Assembly: GCA_036583965.1 (NCBI GenBank)
Contig: JAZBQD010000018.1
Coordinates: 69,590,143 to 69,654,142 of the forward strand
Direction: 5' to 3'
Origin: Prunella strophiata
Taxonomy: Eukaryota; Chordata; Aves; Passeriformes; Prunellidae
DNA length: 64,000 nucleotides
The position numbers were made by a program, and so were the translations under genes. The first letter of the stretch is position 1. Each line of letters starts with the position of its first letter. Shown here in pieces: positions 1 through 11,040 of the stretch. The notes below the pieces were generated by a model. The model was not told the DNA's origin. It did no database searches and saw only the letters and a list, made by a program, of their open reading frames with translations.

Positions 1-3000
1 AGAGCTGGGGGTGCTGAGCTGGAGTGACCAGAGGGCATTTTTGGGGTCAGTTTTGGATGCTCCTGGCTGCAGAGCTGGGGGTGCTGGGCTGGAGTGACCA
101 GAGGGCATTTTTGGGGTCAGTTTTGAATGTTCCTGGCAGCAGAGCTGGGGGTGCTGAGCTGGAATGACCAGAGGACATTTTTGGGGTCAGTTTTGGACGC
201 TCCTGGCAGCAGAGCTGGGGGTGCTGAGCTGGAGTGACCAGAGGGCATTTTTGGGGTCAGTTTTGGATGCTCCTGGCAGCAGAGCTGGGGGTGCTGAGCT
301 GGAGTGACCAGAGGACATTTTTGGGGTGAAGTTCTGGATGTTCCTGGTAGATCCTGGCAGCAGAAGTGGGAATGCTGAGCTGGTGTGTCTGGAGGGTGTT
401 TTTGGGGTCAGGTTTTGAATGTTCCTGGCAGCAGAGCTGGGGGTGCTGGGCTGGAATGACCAGAGGGCATTTTTGGGGTCAGTTTTGGGGTCAGTTTTGG
501 ATGTTCTGGCAGCAGAGCTGGGGGTGCTGGGCTGGAATGACCAGAGGGCATTTTTGGGGTGAAGTTTTGGATGCTCCTGGCTGCAGAGCTGGGGGTGCTG
601 GGCTGGAGTGACCAGAGGACATTTTTGGGGTCAGTTTTCAATGTTCCATTCCAGCAGAGCTGGGGGTGCTGAGCTGGAGTGACCAGAGGGCATTTTTGGG
701 GTCAGTTTTGGGGTCAGTTTTGGGGTCAGTTTTGGGGTCAGTTTTGGGGTCAGTTTTGGACGCTCCTGGCAGCAGAGCTGGGGGTGCTGGGCTGGTGTGT
801 CCAGAGGGTGTTTTTGGGGTCAGGTGCTGGATGTTCCTGGTAGATCCTGGCAGCAGAAGTGGGAATGCTGAGCTGGTGTGTCTGGAGGGTGTTTTTGGGG
901 TCAGGTTTTGAATGTTCCTGGCAGCAGAGCTGGGGGTGCTGGGCTGGAATGACCAGAGGGCATTTTTGGAGTCAGTTTTGGATGTTCCTGGCAGCAGAGC
1001 TGGGGGTGCTGGGCTGGAATGACCAGAGGGCATTTTTGGGGTCAGTTTTGGGGTCAGTTTTGAATGTTCCTGGCAGCAGAGCTGGGGGTGCTGAGCTGGA
1101 GTGACCAGAGGGCATTTTTGGGGTCAGTTTTGGATGTTCCTGGCAGCAGAGCTGGGGGTGCTGAGCTGGAGTGACCAGAGGGCATTTTTGGGGTCAGTTT
1201 TGGATGCTCCTGGCAGCAGAGCTGGGGGTGCTGAGCTGGAGTGACCAGAGGGCATTTTTGGGGTCAGTTTTGGATGCTCCTGGCAGCAGAGCTGGGGGTG
1301 CTGAGCTGGAGTGACCAGAGGGCATTTTTGGGGTCAGTTTTGGATGCTCCTGGCAGCAGAGCTGGGGGTGCTGAGCTGGAGTGACCAGAGGGCATTTTTG
1401 GGGTCAGTTTTGGGGTCAGTTTTCAATGTTCCATTCCAGCAGAGCTGGGGGTGCTGAGCTGGAGTGACCAGAGGGCATTTTTGGGGTCAGTTTTGGATGC
1501 TCCTGGCAGCAGAGCTGGGGGTGCTGAGCTGGAGTGACCAGAGGGCATTTTTGGGGTCAGTTTTGGGGTCAGTTTTGGGGTCAGTTTTGGGGTCAGTTTT
1601 GGATGCTCCTGGCAGCAGAGCTGGGGGTGCTGAGCTGGAGTGACCAGAGGGCATTTTTGGGGTCAGTTTTGGATGCTCCTGGCAGCAGAGCTGGGGGTGC
1701 TGAGCTGGAGTGACCAGAGGGCATTTTTGGGGTCAGTTTTGGATGCTCCTGGCAGCAGAGCTGGGGGTGCTGAGCTGGAGTGACCAGAGGGCATTTTTGG
1801 GGTCAGTTTTGGGGTCAGTTTTGGGGTCAGTTTTGGATGCTCCTGGCAGCAGAGCTGGGGGTGCTGAGCTGGAGTGACCAGAGGGCATTTTTGGGGTCAG
1901 TTTTGGATGCTCCTGGCAGCAGAGCTGGGGGTGCTGAGCTGGAGTGACCAGAGGGCATTTTTGGGGTCAGTTTTCAATGTTCCATTCCAGCAGAGCTGGG
2001 GGTGCTGAGCTGGAGTGACCAGAGGGCATTTTTGGGGTCAGTTTTCAATGTTCCATTCCAGCAGAGCTGGGGGTGCTGAGCTGGAGTGACCAGAGGGCAT
2101 TTTTGGGGTCAGTTTTCAATGTTCCATTCCAGCAGAGCTGGGGGTGCTGAGCTGGAGTGACCAGAGGGCATTTTTGGGGTCAGTTTTCAATGTTCCATTC
2201 CAGCAGAGCTGGGGGTGCTGAGCTGGAGTGACCAGAGGGCATTTTTGGGGTCAGTTTTCAATGTTCCATTCCAGCAGAGCTGGGGGTGCTGAGCTGGAGT
2301 GACCAGAGGGCATTTTTGGGGTCAGTTTTCAATGTTCCATTCCAGCAGAGCTGGGGGTGCTGAGCTGGAGTGACCAGAGGGCATTTTTGGGGTCAGTTTT
2401 CAATGTTCCATTCCAGCAGAGCTGGGGGTGCTGAGCTGGAGTGACCAGAGGGCATTTTTGGGGTCAGTTTTCAATGTTCCATTCCAGCAGAGCTGGGGGT
2501 GCTGAGCTGGAGTGACCAGAGGGCATTTTTGGGGTGCAGTTTTGGATGCTCCTGGCAGCAGAGCTGGGGGTGCTGAGCTGGAGTGACCAGAGGGCATTTT
2601 TGGGGTCAGTTTTGGATGCTCCTGGCTGCAGAGCTGGGGGTGCTGAGCTGGAGTGACCAGAGGGCATTTTTGGGGTCAGTTTTCAATGTTCCATTCCAGC
2701 AGAGCTGGGGGTGCTGAGCTGGAGTGACCAGAGGGCATTTTTGGGGTCAGTTTTCAATGTTCCATTCCAGCAGAGCTGGGGGTGCTGAGCTGGAGTGACC
2801 AGAGGGCATTTTTGGGGTGCAGTTTTGGATGCTCCTGGCAGCAGAGCTGGGGGTGCTGAGCTGGAGTGACCAGAGGGCATTTTTGGGGTCAGTTTTCAAT
2901 GTTCCATTCCAGCAGAGCTGGGGGTGCTGAGCTGGAGTGACCAGAGGGCATTTTTGGGGTCAGTTTTCAATGTTCCATTCCAGCAGAGCTGGGGGTGCTG

Positions 3001-3128
3001 AGCTGGAGTGACCAGAGGGCATTTTTGGGGTCAGTTTTCAATGTTCCATTCCAGCAGAGCTGGGGGTGCTGAGCTGGAGTGACCAGAGGGCATTTTTGGG
3101 GTCAGTTTTCAATGTTCCATTCCAGCAG
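1..3128 (+). repeat. 70-71 bp minisatellite ending at the exon A splice acceptor
   Basis: About 44 tandem units, cut by the window start. Each contains AGCTGGGGGTGCTGAGCTGG, then GTGACCAGAGGGCATTTTTG and GGGTCAGTTTT. Two unit types differ in the tail: GGATGCTCCTGGCAGCAG, which dominates the first 1.9 kb, and CAATGTTCCATTCCAGCAG, which dominates from about 1970 to the end. Some units hold an inner expansion of the 12-mer GGGGTCAGTTTT (about 700-760, 1555-1600, 1800-1835). The last unit runs straight into EXOC6B coding sequence, so its CAG is the genuine 3' splice site. Short open frames here are repeat by-products. Confidence 0.97.
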
Positions 3129-3275
3129 AGCACGGGGCGCTTCATGGAGAAGCTGGAGGCGCGGATCCGCAACCACGACCGCGAGATCGAGAAGATGTGC
3201 AACTTCCACTACCAGGGCTTCGTGGATTCCATCACCGAGCTGCTCAAGGTCCGGGGCGAGGCCCAGAAGCTCAAG
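3129..3275 (+). CDS. EXOC6B: EXOC6B exon A (exocyst subunit Sec15B, N-terminal part)
   Basis: Coding exon of exocyst component 6B, a vertebrate Sec15. The exocyst is an eight-subunit complex that tethers secretory vesicles to the plasma membrane; Sec15 pairs with Sec10 and is an effector of Rab GTPases such as Rab11. Read from 3129 in frame it gives 49 codons including GRFMEKLEARIRNHDREIEK and MCNFHYQGFVDSITELLKVR, ending GEAQKLK. This matches my memory of vertebrate EXOC6B at about residues 47-93; EXOC6 differs (for example HHQGFVDAITELLKV). It is part of the N-terminal helical, coiled-coil region. The donor is AAG|GTGAGA at 3276, leaving phase 0. The acceptor is CAG at 3126-3128, inside the last minisatellite unit; AG at 3129-3130 is an alternative. 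The first residues (S-T before GRF) differ from the mammalian E-H, so the exact 5' edge is uncertain. Third codon positions are strongly GC-rich. Confidence 0.94.
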
Positions 3276-3475
3276 GTGAGAGAAAAGACAGGCTGGATAT
3301 CAGGGAGAAATGTTTTACAGAAAGGGTTGATGCCTTGGGAAGGCTGAGCTAGAACAGAGGCTGGGCAGAGCTAAAGAATAAAGCAGGATTTATTAAAAGG
3401 ATCTCCTCAATAGATCCACCTTTTTGGCAGCACGCGAGCCCATCCAGGGCCTGCCCCCAAGAGAAGCCAAAATGA
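3276..3475 (+). other. Intron start with possible LTR remnant
   Basis: This is the first 200 bp of an 11,365 bp intron. About 3369-3460 has a polyadenylation-like AATAAA followed by AGCAGGATTTATTAAAAGG and a segment with ATCTCCTCAATAGATCCACC. This looks to me like the LTR of a passerine endogenous retrovirus, from memory only. It sits against the 32 bp minisatellite, so the array may have grown inside an LTR. No coding sequence of viral type is seen. Confidence 0.4.
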
Positions 3476-6400
3476 GCAAAAAATGGAACCCAAGGATGAA
3501 CCAAAATGGTCCCAAAATGAACCCAGGATGAACCAAAATGGTCCCAAAATGAACCCAAGGTGAACCAAAATGGTTTCAAAATGAACCCAAGATGGACCAA
3601 AATGGTCCCAAGATGAACCCAAGGTGAACTAAAATGATCCCAAAATAAACCCAGAATAGTCCCAAAATGAACCCAGGGTGAACCAAAATGGTTTCAAAAT
3701 GAACCCAAGATGGACCAAAATGGTCCCAAAATGAACCCAAGGTGAACCAAAATGGTCCCAAAATGAACCAAAATGGTCCCAAAATGAACCCAGGATGAAC
3801 CAAAATGGTCCCAAAATGAACCCAAGGTGAACCAAAATGGTCCCAAAATGAATCAAAGGTGAACCAAAATGGTCCCAAAATGAACCAAAGGTGAACCAAA
3901 ATGGTCACAAAATGAAGCCAGGATGAACCAAAATGGTCTTAAAATGAACCCAAGGTGAACCAAAATGGTCCCAAAATGGATCCAAGGTGAATCAAAATGG
4001 TCCCAAAATGGATCCAAGGTGAACCAAAATGGTCCAAAATGAACCCAAGGTGAACCAAAATGGTCCCAAAATGACCCAAGGTGAACCAAAATGGTCCCAA
4101 AATGAACCCAAGGTGAACCAAAATGGTCCCAAAATGAACCCAGGTGAACCAAAATGGTTTCAAAATGAACCCAAGTGAACCAAAATGGTTTCAAAATGAA
4201 CCCAAGTGAACCAAAATGGTTTCAAAATGAACCCAAGTGAACCAAAATGGTTTCAAAATGAACCCAAGTGAACCAAAATGGTTTCAAAATGAACCCAAGT
4301 GAACCAAAATGGTTTCAAAATGAACCCAAGGTGAACCAAAATGGTCCCAAAATGAACCCAGGATGAACCAAAATGGTCCCAAAATGGATCCAAGGTGAAC
4401 CAAAATGGTCCCAAAATGAACCCAGGTGAACCAAAATGGTTTCAAAATGAACCCAAGTGAACCAAAATGGTCCAAAATGAACCCAAGGTGACCAAAATGG
4501 TCCCAAAATGACCCAAGGTGAACCAAAATGTCCCAAAATGAACCCAGGTGAACCAAAATGTCCCAAAATGAACCCAAGGTGAACCAAAATGGTCCCAAAA
4601 TGACCCAAGGTGAACCAAAATGGTCCAAAATGAACCCAAGTGAACCAAAATGGTTTCAAAATGAACCCAAGATGGACCAAAATGGTCCCAAAATGAACCC
4701 AAGATGGACCAAAATGGTCCCAAAATGAACCCAAGGTGAACCAAAATGGTTTCAAAATGAACCCAAGATGGACCAAAATGGTCCCAAGATGAACCCAGGG
4801 TGAACCAAAATGAACCCAAGGTGAACCAAAATGGTCCCAAAATGAACCCAAGGTGAACCAAAATGGTCCCAAAATGAACCCAAGGTGAACCAAAATGGTC
4901 CCAAAATGAACCCAAGGTGAACCAAAATGGTCCCAAAATGAACCCAAGGTGAACCAAAATGGTCCCAAAATGAACCCAAGGTGAACCAAAATGGTCCCAA
5001 AATGAACCCAAGGTGAACCAAAATGGTCCCAAAATGAACCCAAGGTGAACCAAAATGGTCCCAAAATGAACCCAAGGTGAACCAAAATGGTCCCAAAATG
5101 AACCCAAGGTGAACCAAAATGGTCCCAAAATGAACCCAAGGTGAACCAAAATGGTCCCAAAATGAACCCAAGGTGAACCAAAATGGTCCCAAAATGAACC
5201 CAAGGTGAACCAAAATGGTCCCAAAATGAACCCAAGGTGAACCAAAATGGTCCCAAAATGAACCCAAGGTGAACCAAAATGGTCCCAAAATGAACCCAAG
5301 GTGAACCAAAATGGTCCCAAAATGAACCCAAGGTGAACCAAAATGGTCCCAAAATGAACCCAAGGTGAACCAAAATGGTCCCAAAATGAACCCAAGGTGA
5401 ACCAAAATGGTCCCAAAATGAACCCAAGGTGAACCAAAATGGTCCCAAAATGAACCCAAGGTGAACCAAAATGGTCCCAAAATGAACCCAAGGTGAACCA
5501 AAATGGTCCCAAAATGAACCCAAGGTGAACCAAAATGGTCCCAAAATGAACCCAAGGTGAACCAAAATGGTCCCAAAATGAACCCAAGGTGAACCAAAAT
5601 GGTCCCAAAATGAACCCAAGGTGAACCAAAATGGTCCCAAAATGAACCCAAGGTGAACCAAAATGGTCCCAAAATGAACCCAAGGTGAACCAAAATGGTC
5701 CCAAAATGAACCCAAGGTGAACCAAAATGGTCCCAAAATGAACCCAAGGTGAACCAAAATGGTCCCAAAATGAACCCAAGGTGAACCAAAATGGTCCCAA
5801 AATGAACCCAAGGTGAACCAAAATGGTCCCAAAATGAACCCAAGGTGAACCAAAATGGTCCCAAAATGAACCCAAGGTGAACCAAAATGGTCCCAAAATG
5901 AACCCAAGGTGAACCAAAATGGTCCCAAAATGAACCCAAGGTGAACCAAAATGGTCCCAAAATGAACCCAAGGTGAACCAAAATGGTCCCAAAATGAACC
6001 CAAGGTGAACCAAAATGGTCCCAAAATGAACCCAAGGTGAACCAAAATGGTCCCAAAATGAACCCAAGGTGAACCAAAATGGTCCCAAAATGAACCCAAG
6101 GTGAACCAAAATGGTCCCAAAATGAACCCAAGGTGAACCAAAATGGTCCCAAAATGAACCCAAGGTGAACCAAAATGGTCCCAAAATGAACCCAAGGTGA
6201 ACCAAAATGGTCCCAAAATGAACCCAAGGTGAACCAAAATGGTCCCAAAATGAACCCAAGGTGAACCAAAATGGTCCCAAAATGAACCCAAGGTGAACCA
6301 AAATGGTCCCAAAATGAACCCAAGGTGAACCAAAATGGTCCCAAAATGAACCCAAGGTGAACCAAAATGGTCCCAAAATGAACCCAAGGTGAACCAAAAT

Positions 6401-6748
6401 GGTCCCAAAATGAACCCAAGGTGAACCAAAATGGTCCCAAAATGAACCCAAGGTGAACCAAAATGGTCCCAAAATGAACCCAAGGTGAACCAAAATGGTC
6501 CCAAAATGAACCCAAGGTGAACCAAAATGGTCCCAAAATGAACCCAAGGTGAACCAAAATGGTCCCAAAATGAACCCAAGGTGAACCAAAATGGTCCCAA
6601 AATGAACCCAAGGTGAACCAAAATGGTCCCAAAATGAACCCAAGGTGAACCAAAATGGTCCCAAAATGAACCCAAGGTGAACCAAAATGGTCCCAAAATG
6701 AACCCAAGGTGAACCAAAATGGTCCCAAAATGAACCCAAGGTGAACCA
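3476..6748 (-). repeat. 32 bp minisatellite, nearly perfect in its 3' two thirds
   Basis: The unit on the + strand contains GTGAACCAAAATGGTCCC then AAAATGAACCCAAG. From 3476 to about 4800 the units are degenerate, with 1-5 base deletions and variants such as GGTTTCAAAATG. From about 4803 to 6746 some 60 units are essentially identical. The reverse complement of the unit has no stop codon in any frame, and 32 is not a multiple of 3, so all three minus frames stay open for 690-800 codons with a 32-residue peptide period rich in Phe, Trp, Gly and His. The + strand is closed by TGA in every unit. I see no promoter or splice logic for a minus-strand gene. Confidence 0.97.
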
Positions 6749-8296
6749 GAAACTTCAGCCAGCCGTTTTCATTAGGAAAAGTGCTTTTCCTCATGGATCT
6801 TATCCCAGTTTCTTGAGCCAAAATAAGTCTCGTGGCCTTTAAAACTGTGCAGAAAATGAGGGAAAGGTGGGATTTACCCAGTTCTTGGAAAAGTGTTCAG
6901 TAATGTGTGGAAAAAGCCATTTGTAGGATGAGAATTTAAAAAAGGGGTGGGAAGGAAACTGGAGAGGCTTCAGGAAAAGGGACCAGGAGCTTGGAGGTGT
7001 TTAGGGTCAGGTGGGCTTGGGGCTCAGGCTTGGTTCCTGTGCCTTAAAATACAAATATTCCAGATTTGGGGAGCACATGGGTGTCAAAACCTTCCTGGTT
7101 TTCCTCCACAAATCCAAGCAGGGTGGGGAGAGGTGGCTGGGCCATCCCTTCCTGCAGGAACAAGGTGGGACCTGGCTTGGAAGTCCAAAAACCCTCCAGA
7201 AGAGTCACCTGGGCAATGGGGCTGAGTCAAGTGGCTCCCAAAAAGTTGTGGCTTGTCCCCAGGAAGCAGCTCAGTGAGGTTTTCTGGCTGTCCTGGTGGG
7301 AAGGACCTTCCTGGCATTCAGGAGTGTGGGAGACTGGAAAAGCTGAAGTTCTTAATCACAGAATCCATCAGAAAAAGCAAATTTTCTGGGGAAAAGGGAA
7401 GAAGTTGCCGTCAGGGTGCTGACTGCTGCTTTTGACACATTTATTTATTGATTTAAAGCTACCTGTGGCATTTCCCAGCAGGATTCTTACTTGACACATC
7501 CAAGTCTCCACCCCAGAAAGGGGTTTCCTCTCAGGAACACCTTCCTGAGGGTGTCCTGAGGAGAATTCACCCAGCAATTTGTTGCAGGATGAATCCATTG
7601 GAATAACCATGAAATAAGTCCCTTTTTTCCCTTTTTTTTTTTTTATTTTTTCAAGCCATTGTTTCCAGCCAAGAATTGCACATTGTTTGTTTGCTCGGAG
7701 CTGGTTCCCATTCTGCCACCAGCCCCTTTGTTGGTGGCTCACTGTGAAGTCCATCCCTGTCCCCTCAGGATCTCCCTTGATTTCCATGCCTGTGCGATCC
7801 ATAAAACAGCACATGGCGAAAACATCCCCAGAAAGTCCTTTCTGAAAGGCTGAGCCCTCTTTGTGGGGCTTTCCCTGGGGAATCATCTGTGGATCGAGTG
7901 CTGAGAGTGGGTTTGGTTCCAGCCATTCATCCTCCATTTGATCTCAGGCTTTGAACCCGTGAGGAGCCGGCGCTGGCAGCGGGGCCCTCCCTGCTCCCTT
8001 CCTCCTCTCCTGTGCTCCTGCCTCTGGGGGCTTGCCTTTCTGCACAAATGGCCTTTTTCTGCTGTTGTTTTAGCTCGAGGTGCATGTGTCACCTTCTGTC
8101 TCAGAGCTGGGGCTCTCAGAGTGGCCCCAAATGAACTGACCCTGAGCAGAACCTCAGCTGCTGCGTTCCCTGTCCTGTTTGTCCCTGAGCACTGCATTGG
8201 GAGTTTTATCTCCTTGAGCATGGGTTGGCTGGACACAACCCTGAGGTGCCCAGGTGGGCAAGAGGCCACTGGGCAGTGCCAGCTCTGGGGTGGCAG
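6749..8296 (+). other. Intron, no gene recognised
   Basis: Mostly single-copy-looking intron. About 6749-6815 may be the far edge of the LTR-like element that hosts the 32 bp array. A T-rich tract lies at about 7621-7651. The open frames here, the longest being 189 codons on the minus strand at 7368-7937, resemble nothing I know and have no exon-like boundaries. About 7940-8290 is GC-richer and leads into the next minisatellite. Confidence 0.6.
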
Positions 8297-8712
8297 CAGG
8301 GCCAGGGCAGGGAATGGAGAATCCCTGAGGAGCTGGGCAGGGAATGGAGAATCCTGAGGAGCTGGGAAGGGAATGGAGATCCCTGAGGAGCTGGGAGGGA
8401 ATGGAGAATCCCTGAGGAGCTGGGCAGGGAATGGAGAATCCTGAGGAGCTGGGAAGGGAATGGAGAATCCCTGAGAGCTGGGAAGGGAAGGAGAATCCCT
8501 GAGGAGCTGGAAGGGAATGGAGAATCCCTGAGGAGCTGGGAAGGGAATGGAGAATCCTGAGGAGCTGGGAAGGGAATGGAGAATTCCTGAGGGGTTGGGA
8601 AGGGAATGGAGAATCCCTGAGGAGCTGGGAAGGGATGGAGAATCCCTGAGGAGTGGGAAGGGAATGGAGAATCCCTGAGGAGCTGGGAAGGGAATGGAGA
8701 TCCCTGAGGAGC
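8297..8712 (+). repeat. ~29 bp minisatellite at the 5' edge of a CR1 copy
   Basis: About 14 units of the form GGAATGGAGAATCCCTGAGG then AGCTGGGAAGG, with 1-3 base indels. The last unit continues into GAGCTGAAGGGGCTCAGCC, the first recognisable CR1 sequence, so the array grew from the 5' truncation point of that LINE copy. It is the inverse of the much larger array at 11040-13683. Confidence 0.93.
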
Positions 8713-9066
8713 TGAAGGGGCTCAGCCTGGAGCAAAGGAGGCTCAGGGGGCCCTTGTGGCTCTGCACAGCTCCTGCCAGGAGGGCACAGCCGGGGGGTCG
8801 GGCTCTGCTCCAGGGAACAGGGACAGGAGCAGAGGGAACGGCCTCAGGGCAGCCCCAGGGTGGGCACTGGGAGGAATTTCCCCATGGAAAGGGGGGTCAG
8901 GGATTGGGAGTGCCCAGGGCAGGGCTGGAGTCCCATCCCTGAGGGATTTCACAGCCCTGTGGATGTGGCACTTTGGGGATGTGTGGCACTGGTGCCCTGG
9001 CAGTGCTGGGATGGTTGGACTGGAAGGTCTTTTCCAACTCTGATGATTTTGGGGTTCTGTGATTTC
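8710..9066 (+). mobile_element. CR1 LINE 3' fragment, + orientation
   Basis: CR1 signature phrases appear in order: CTCAGCCTGGAGCAAAGGAG near the start, GGAACGGCCTCAGGGCAG, a CATGGAAAGG segment, CCCATCCCTGAGGG, GTGGATGTGGCACTTTGGGG, and GGTTGGACTGGAAGGTCTTT near the end with a degenerate TTCTGTGATT terminus. It is 5' truncated, as is usual for CR1, and has no intact open reading frame. Confidence 0.88.
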
Positions 9067-9139
9067 CAGCTGTGGCTCAGCAAAGAGCTGCCCTTGCATT
9101 CCTGCCATGGACAGAATGGTGGGATCTTGGCAAGGAAAT

Positions 9140-9312
9140 CCTGGTTGGGCTGGAATTGCCAGCTTTGCTGTGGCTGCCCCTGGATCCCTGGCAGTGCCCA
9201 AGGCCAGGTTGGACACTGGGGTTGGATCCACCTGGGACAGTGGGAGGTGTCTCTGCCATGGAACTGGATGGGATTTAAGGTCCCTTCCCACCCAACCCAT
9301 TCCATGATTCTC
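9140..9312 (+). mobile_element. CR1 LINE 3' end, + orientation
   Basis: The last ~170 bp of a different CR1 subfamily. It contains TGGCTGCCCCTGGATCCCTG, CAGTGCCCAAGGCCAGGTTG, GGGACAGTGGGAGGTGTC and a CATTCCATGATTCT end, the diagnostic CR1 3' terminus. Confidence 0.88.
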
Positions 9313-9483
9313 TCACTCAGCTGGGTCATCCTGGTGGATTCCTCTGCCACCTCACCCAGTGTTATCCCAGGTGGGGCTGTCCTCCCTGCTCCAGGAATCT
9401 CAGCTCTCATGGCTGCCAAGTCATTTTTAATGCTGCAGCTTTTGGAGCTGTCAATCATAAACCAGAGATGATTCCTGCTTAAT

Positions 9484-9660
9484 TTCATGGAATCCCAGAA
9501 TTGTTCAGGTTGGAAAATCCCTCTGAGTCCAATCAATCCCAGCACTGTCCAGGCCACCTCTGCTCCATGTCCCCAAGTGTCACATCCATGCATTTAAATC
9601 CTTCAGGGATGGGCACTCCTCCCCTGCCAGGGCTGGACAGCACTTTTGGTGAAGGAGTTT
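9484..9660 (-). mobile_element. CR1 LINE 3' fragment, minus orientation
   Basis: Starts with the reverse-complemented terminus CATGGAATCCCAGAATTG, then TCAGGTTGGAAAATCCCTCT, a GAGTCCAATCAATCCCAGCA segment and GTCACATCCATGCATTTAAA. Degenerate toward its right end. Confidence 0.8.
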
Positions 9661-10705
9661 TCCCTCAAAAGACCTGGGAGCAGTTTTTGGGATTCCAGCA
9701 TGAAGGATGGCTCTGTTGCTGTCCCTTCCCTCACGAGTGGATGTCACCAGCAGGGACAGGGACAGATCCAGAGGTGGCTCCATTCCCAGGGCTCCTCTCC
9801 AGCTCCCCTTGCTCCTCTCTCCCAGCATCCTGCCCCTCTGGGATGATCCCAAGGACTCTCTGAGCCCCCTGCTCCCTGTTCTGGGATGAAGGAACAGCTT
9901 GGCCATCCCACAAATTCCTGCAGTGCTCCCTGTGCCTCATCCCTCCCGTGCCACCTGCCCGTCCCCCTCCGGATGTCTGGCCTGGCTTAGCAAATCCCAG
10001 CTCTGCAAAGCCCAGCTTAGCTGCACGGGGTCTGTGTAAACAATCATCCCTGCTTTCATCCAGGCTTGGAGACTCCAGGAGCAATCCCAAACACCGAACC
10101 CCCTGCCCCCCAAAAACCCAGAGCACACCAGGGTTCTGCTCCATCCTTGCTTTGCCTGGAGCTGGGATTGCTGTGCAATTTTAACAGCAAACCCCTCCAG
10201 CCTCAGCCTTATTTTAGGAGAGGTTTTAAATTACCCGACACGGATTCCTTTTTCCTGGTGGGATTTTGGGGATCTGAGCAAATCAAATAATCTTTGGGAG
10301 AGATGCTGGGCTCCTGCTTGTAAAAGCTGCATACATCATAAAGGAAATGAGCAGGTTTTGGGGAGGGCAGGGAGCCAGCAGAGCTGGAGCTACTGCAGCA
10401 GGGCCAGAGATGGGATGCAGATGCTGGAGGGGAAACCATGGATTTCAACTCCTTTCTTCCATCCTGGGAAGTTTGAAAGCACCATGGCTGGTGTGGGAAT
10501 GAAAGGGAATTCTGAGGTTGGGTGGTTCTGCTGCTGGGAGCACCACAAACCTTCCTGGTGGAGGCTGGACCTGGGGGGAAATTGTGGTGTCCCAGGATCT
10601 TTTCCAATAGGGAAAAAAATGGATTCTGAATCAATTTGATGTGAATGAATCCAAAGTTCTTCTCCTTCTGTCTGACCTGATGAAGTCAGAAAGGGCAGAG
10701 ACTGT
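9661..10705 (+). other. Intron, no gene recognised
   Basis: I see no exon, repeat array or RNA gene. The open frames on both strands are unrelated to any family I know, and several run into the flanking CR1 copies. Confidence 0.5.
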
Positions 10706-11040
10706 GGGATCATGGAATTGATAAGGTTGGAGAAGTTCCTCAGGATGTTTAAGTCCAGCCACCACCGTGTTCCCACTAAAGCCCATTCCCAAGTGCCACA
10801 TCCACGTGTTATGAACCCTTCCAGGGATGGAGACTCCACTGCCTCTTTGGGCAGCCCCTTCCCATGAGGAATTATCCCAATAACCCACCCTGGGGCTGCC
10901 CTGAGGCCGTTCCCTCTGCTCCTGTCCCTGTTCCCTGGAGCAGAGCCCGACCCCCCGGCTGTGCCCTCCTGGCAGGAGCTGTGCAGAGCCACAAGGGCCC
11001 CCTGAGCCTCCTCTGCTCCAGGCTGAGCCCCTGCCCAGCT
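10706..11040 (-). mobile_element. CR1 LINE 3' fragment, minus orientation
   Basis: Reads CATGGAATTGATAAGGTTGG at the left, AAGTGCCACATCCACGTG in the middle and GAGCCTCCTCTGCTCCAGGC at the right, the reverse complement of the CR1 at 8710-9066. The two copies therefore form an inverted pair about 1.6 kb apart. Its 5' edge continues into the array starting at 11040. Confidence 0.88.

Noticed and set aside
4803..6746. CRISPR-like regular array
   Set aside because: Units are contiguous with no unique spacers, and the locus is a vertebrate intron.
4315..6821. Minus-strand open frames of 690-800 codons
   Set aside because: The peptide is a strict 32-residue period produced by a stop-free 32 bp DNA repeat in every minus frame; no start context, splice sites or known domain.
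7368..7937. 189-codon minus frame
   Set aside because: No recognised domain, crosses an A/T homopolymer tract, and lies antisense within an intron.
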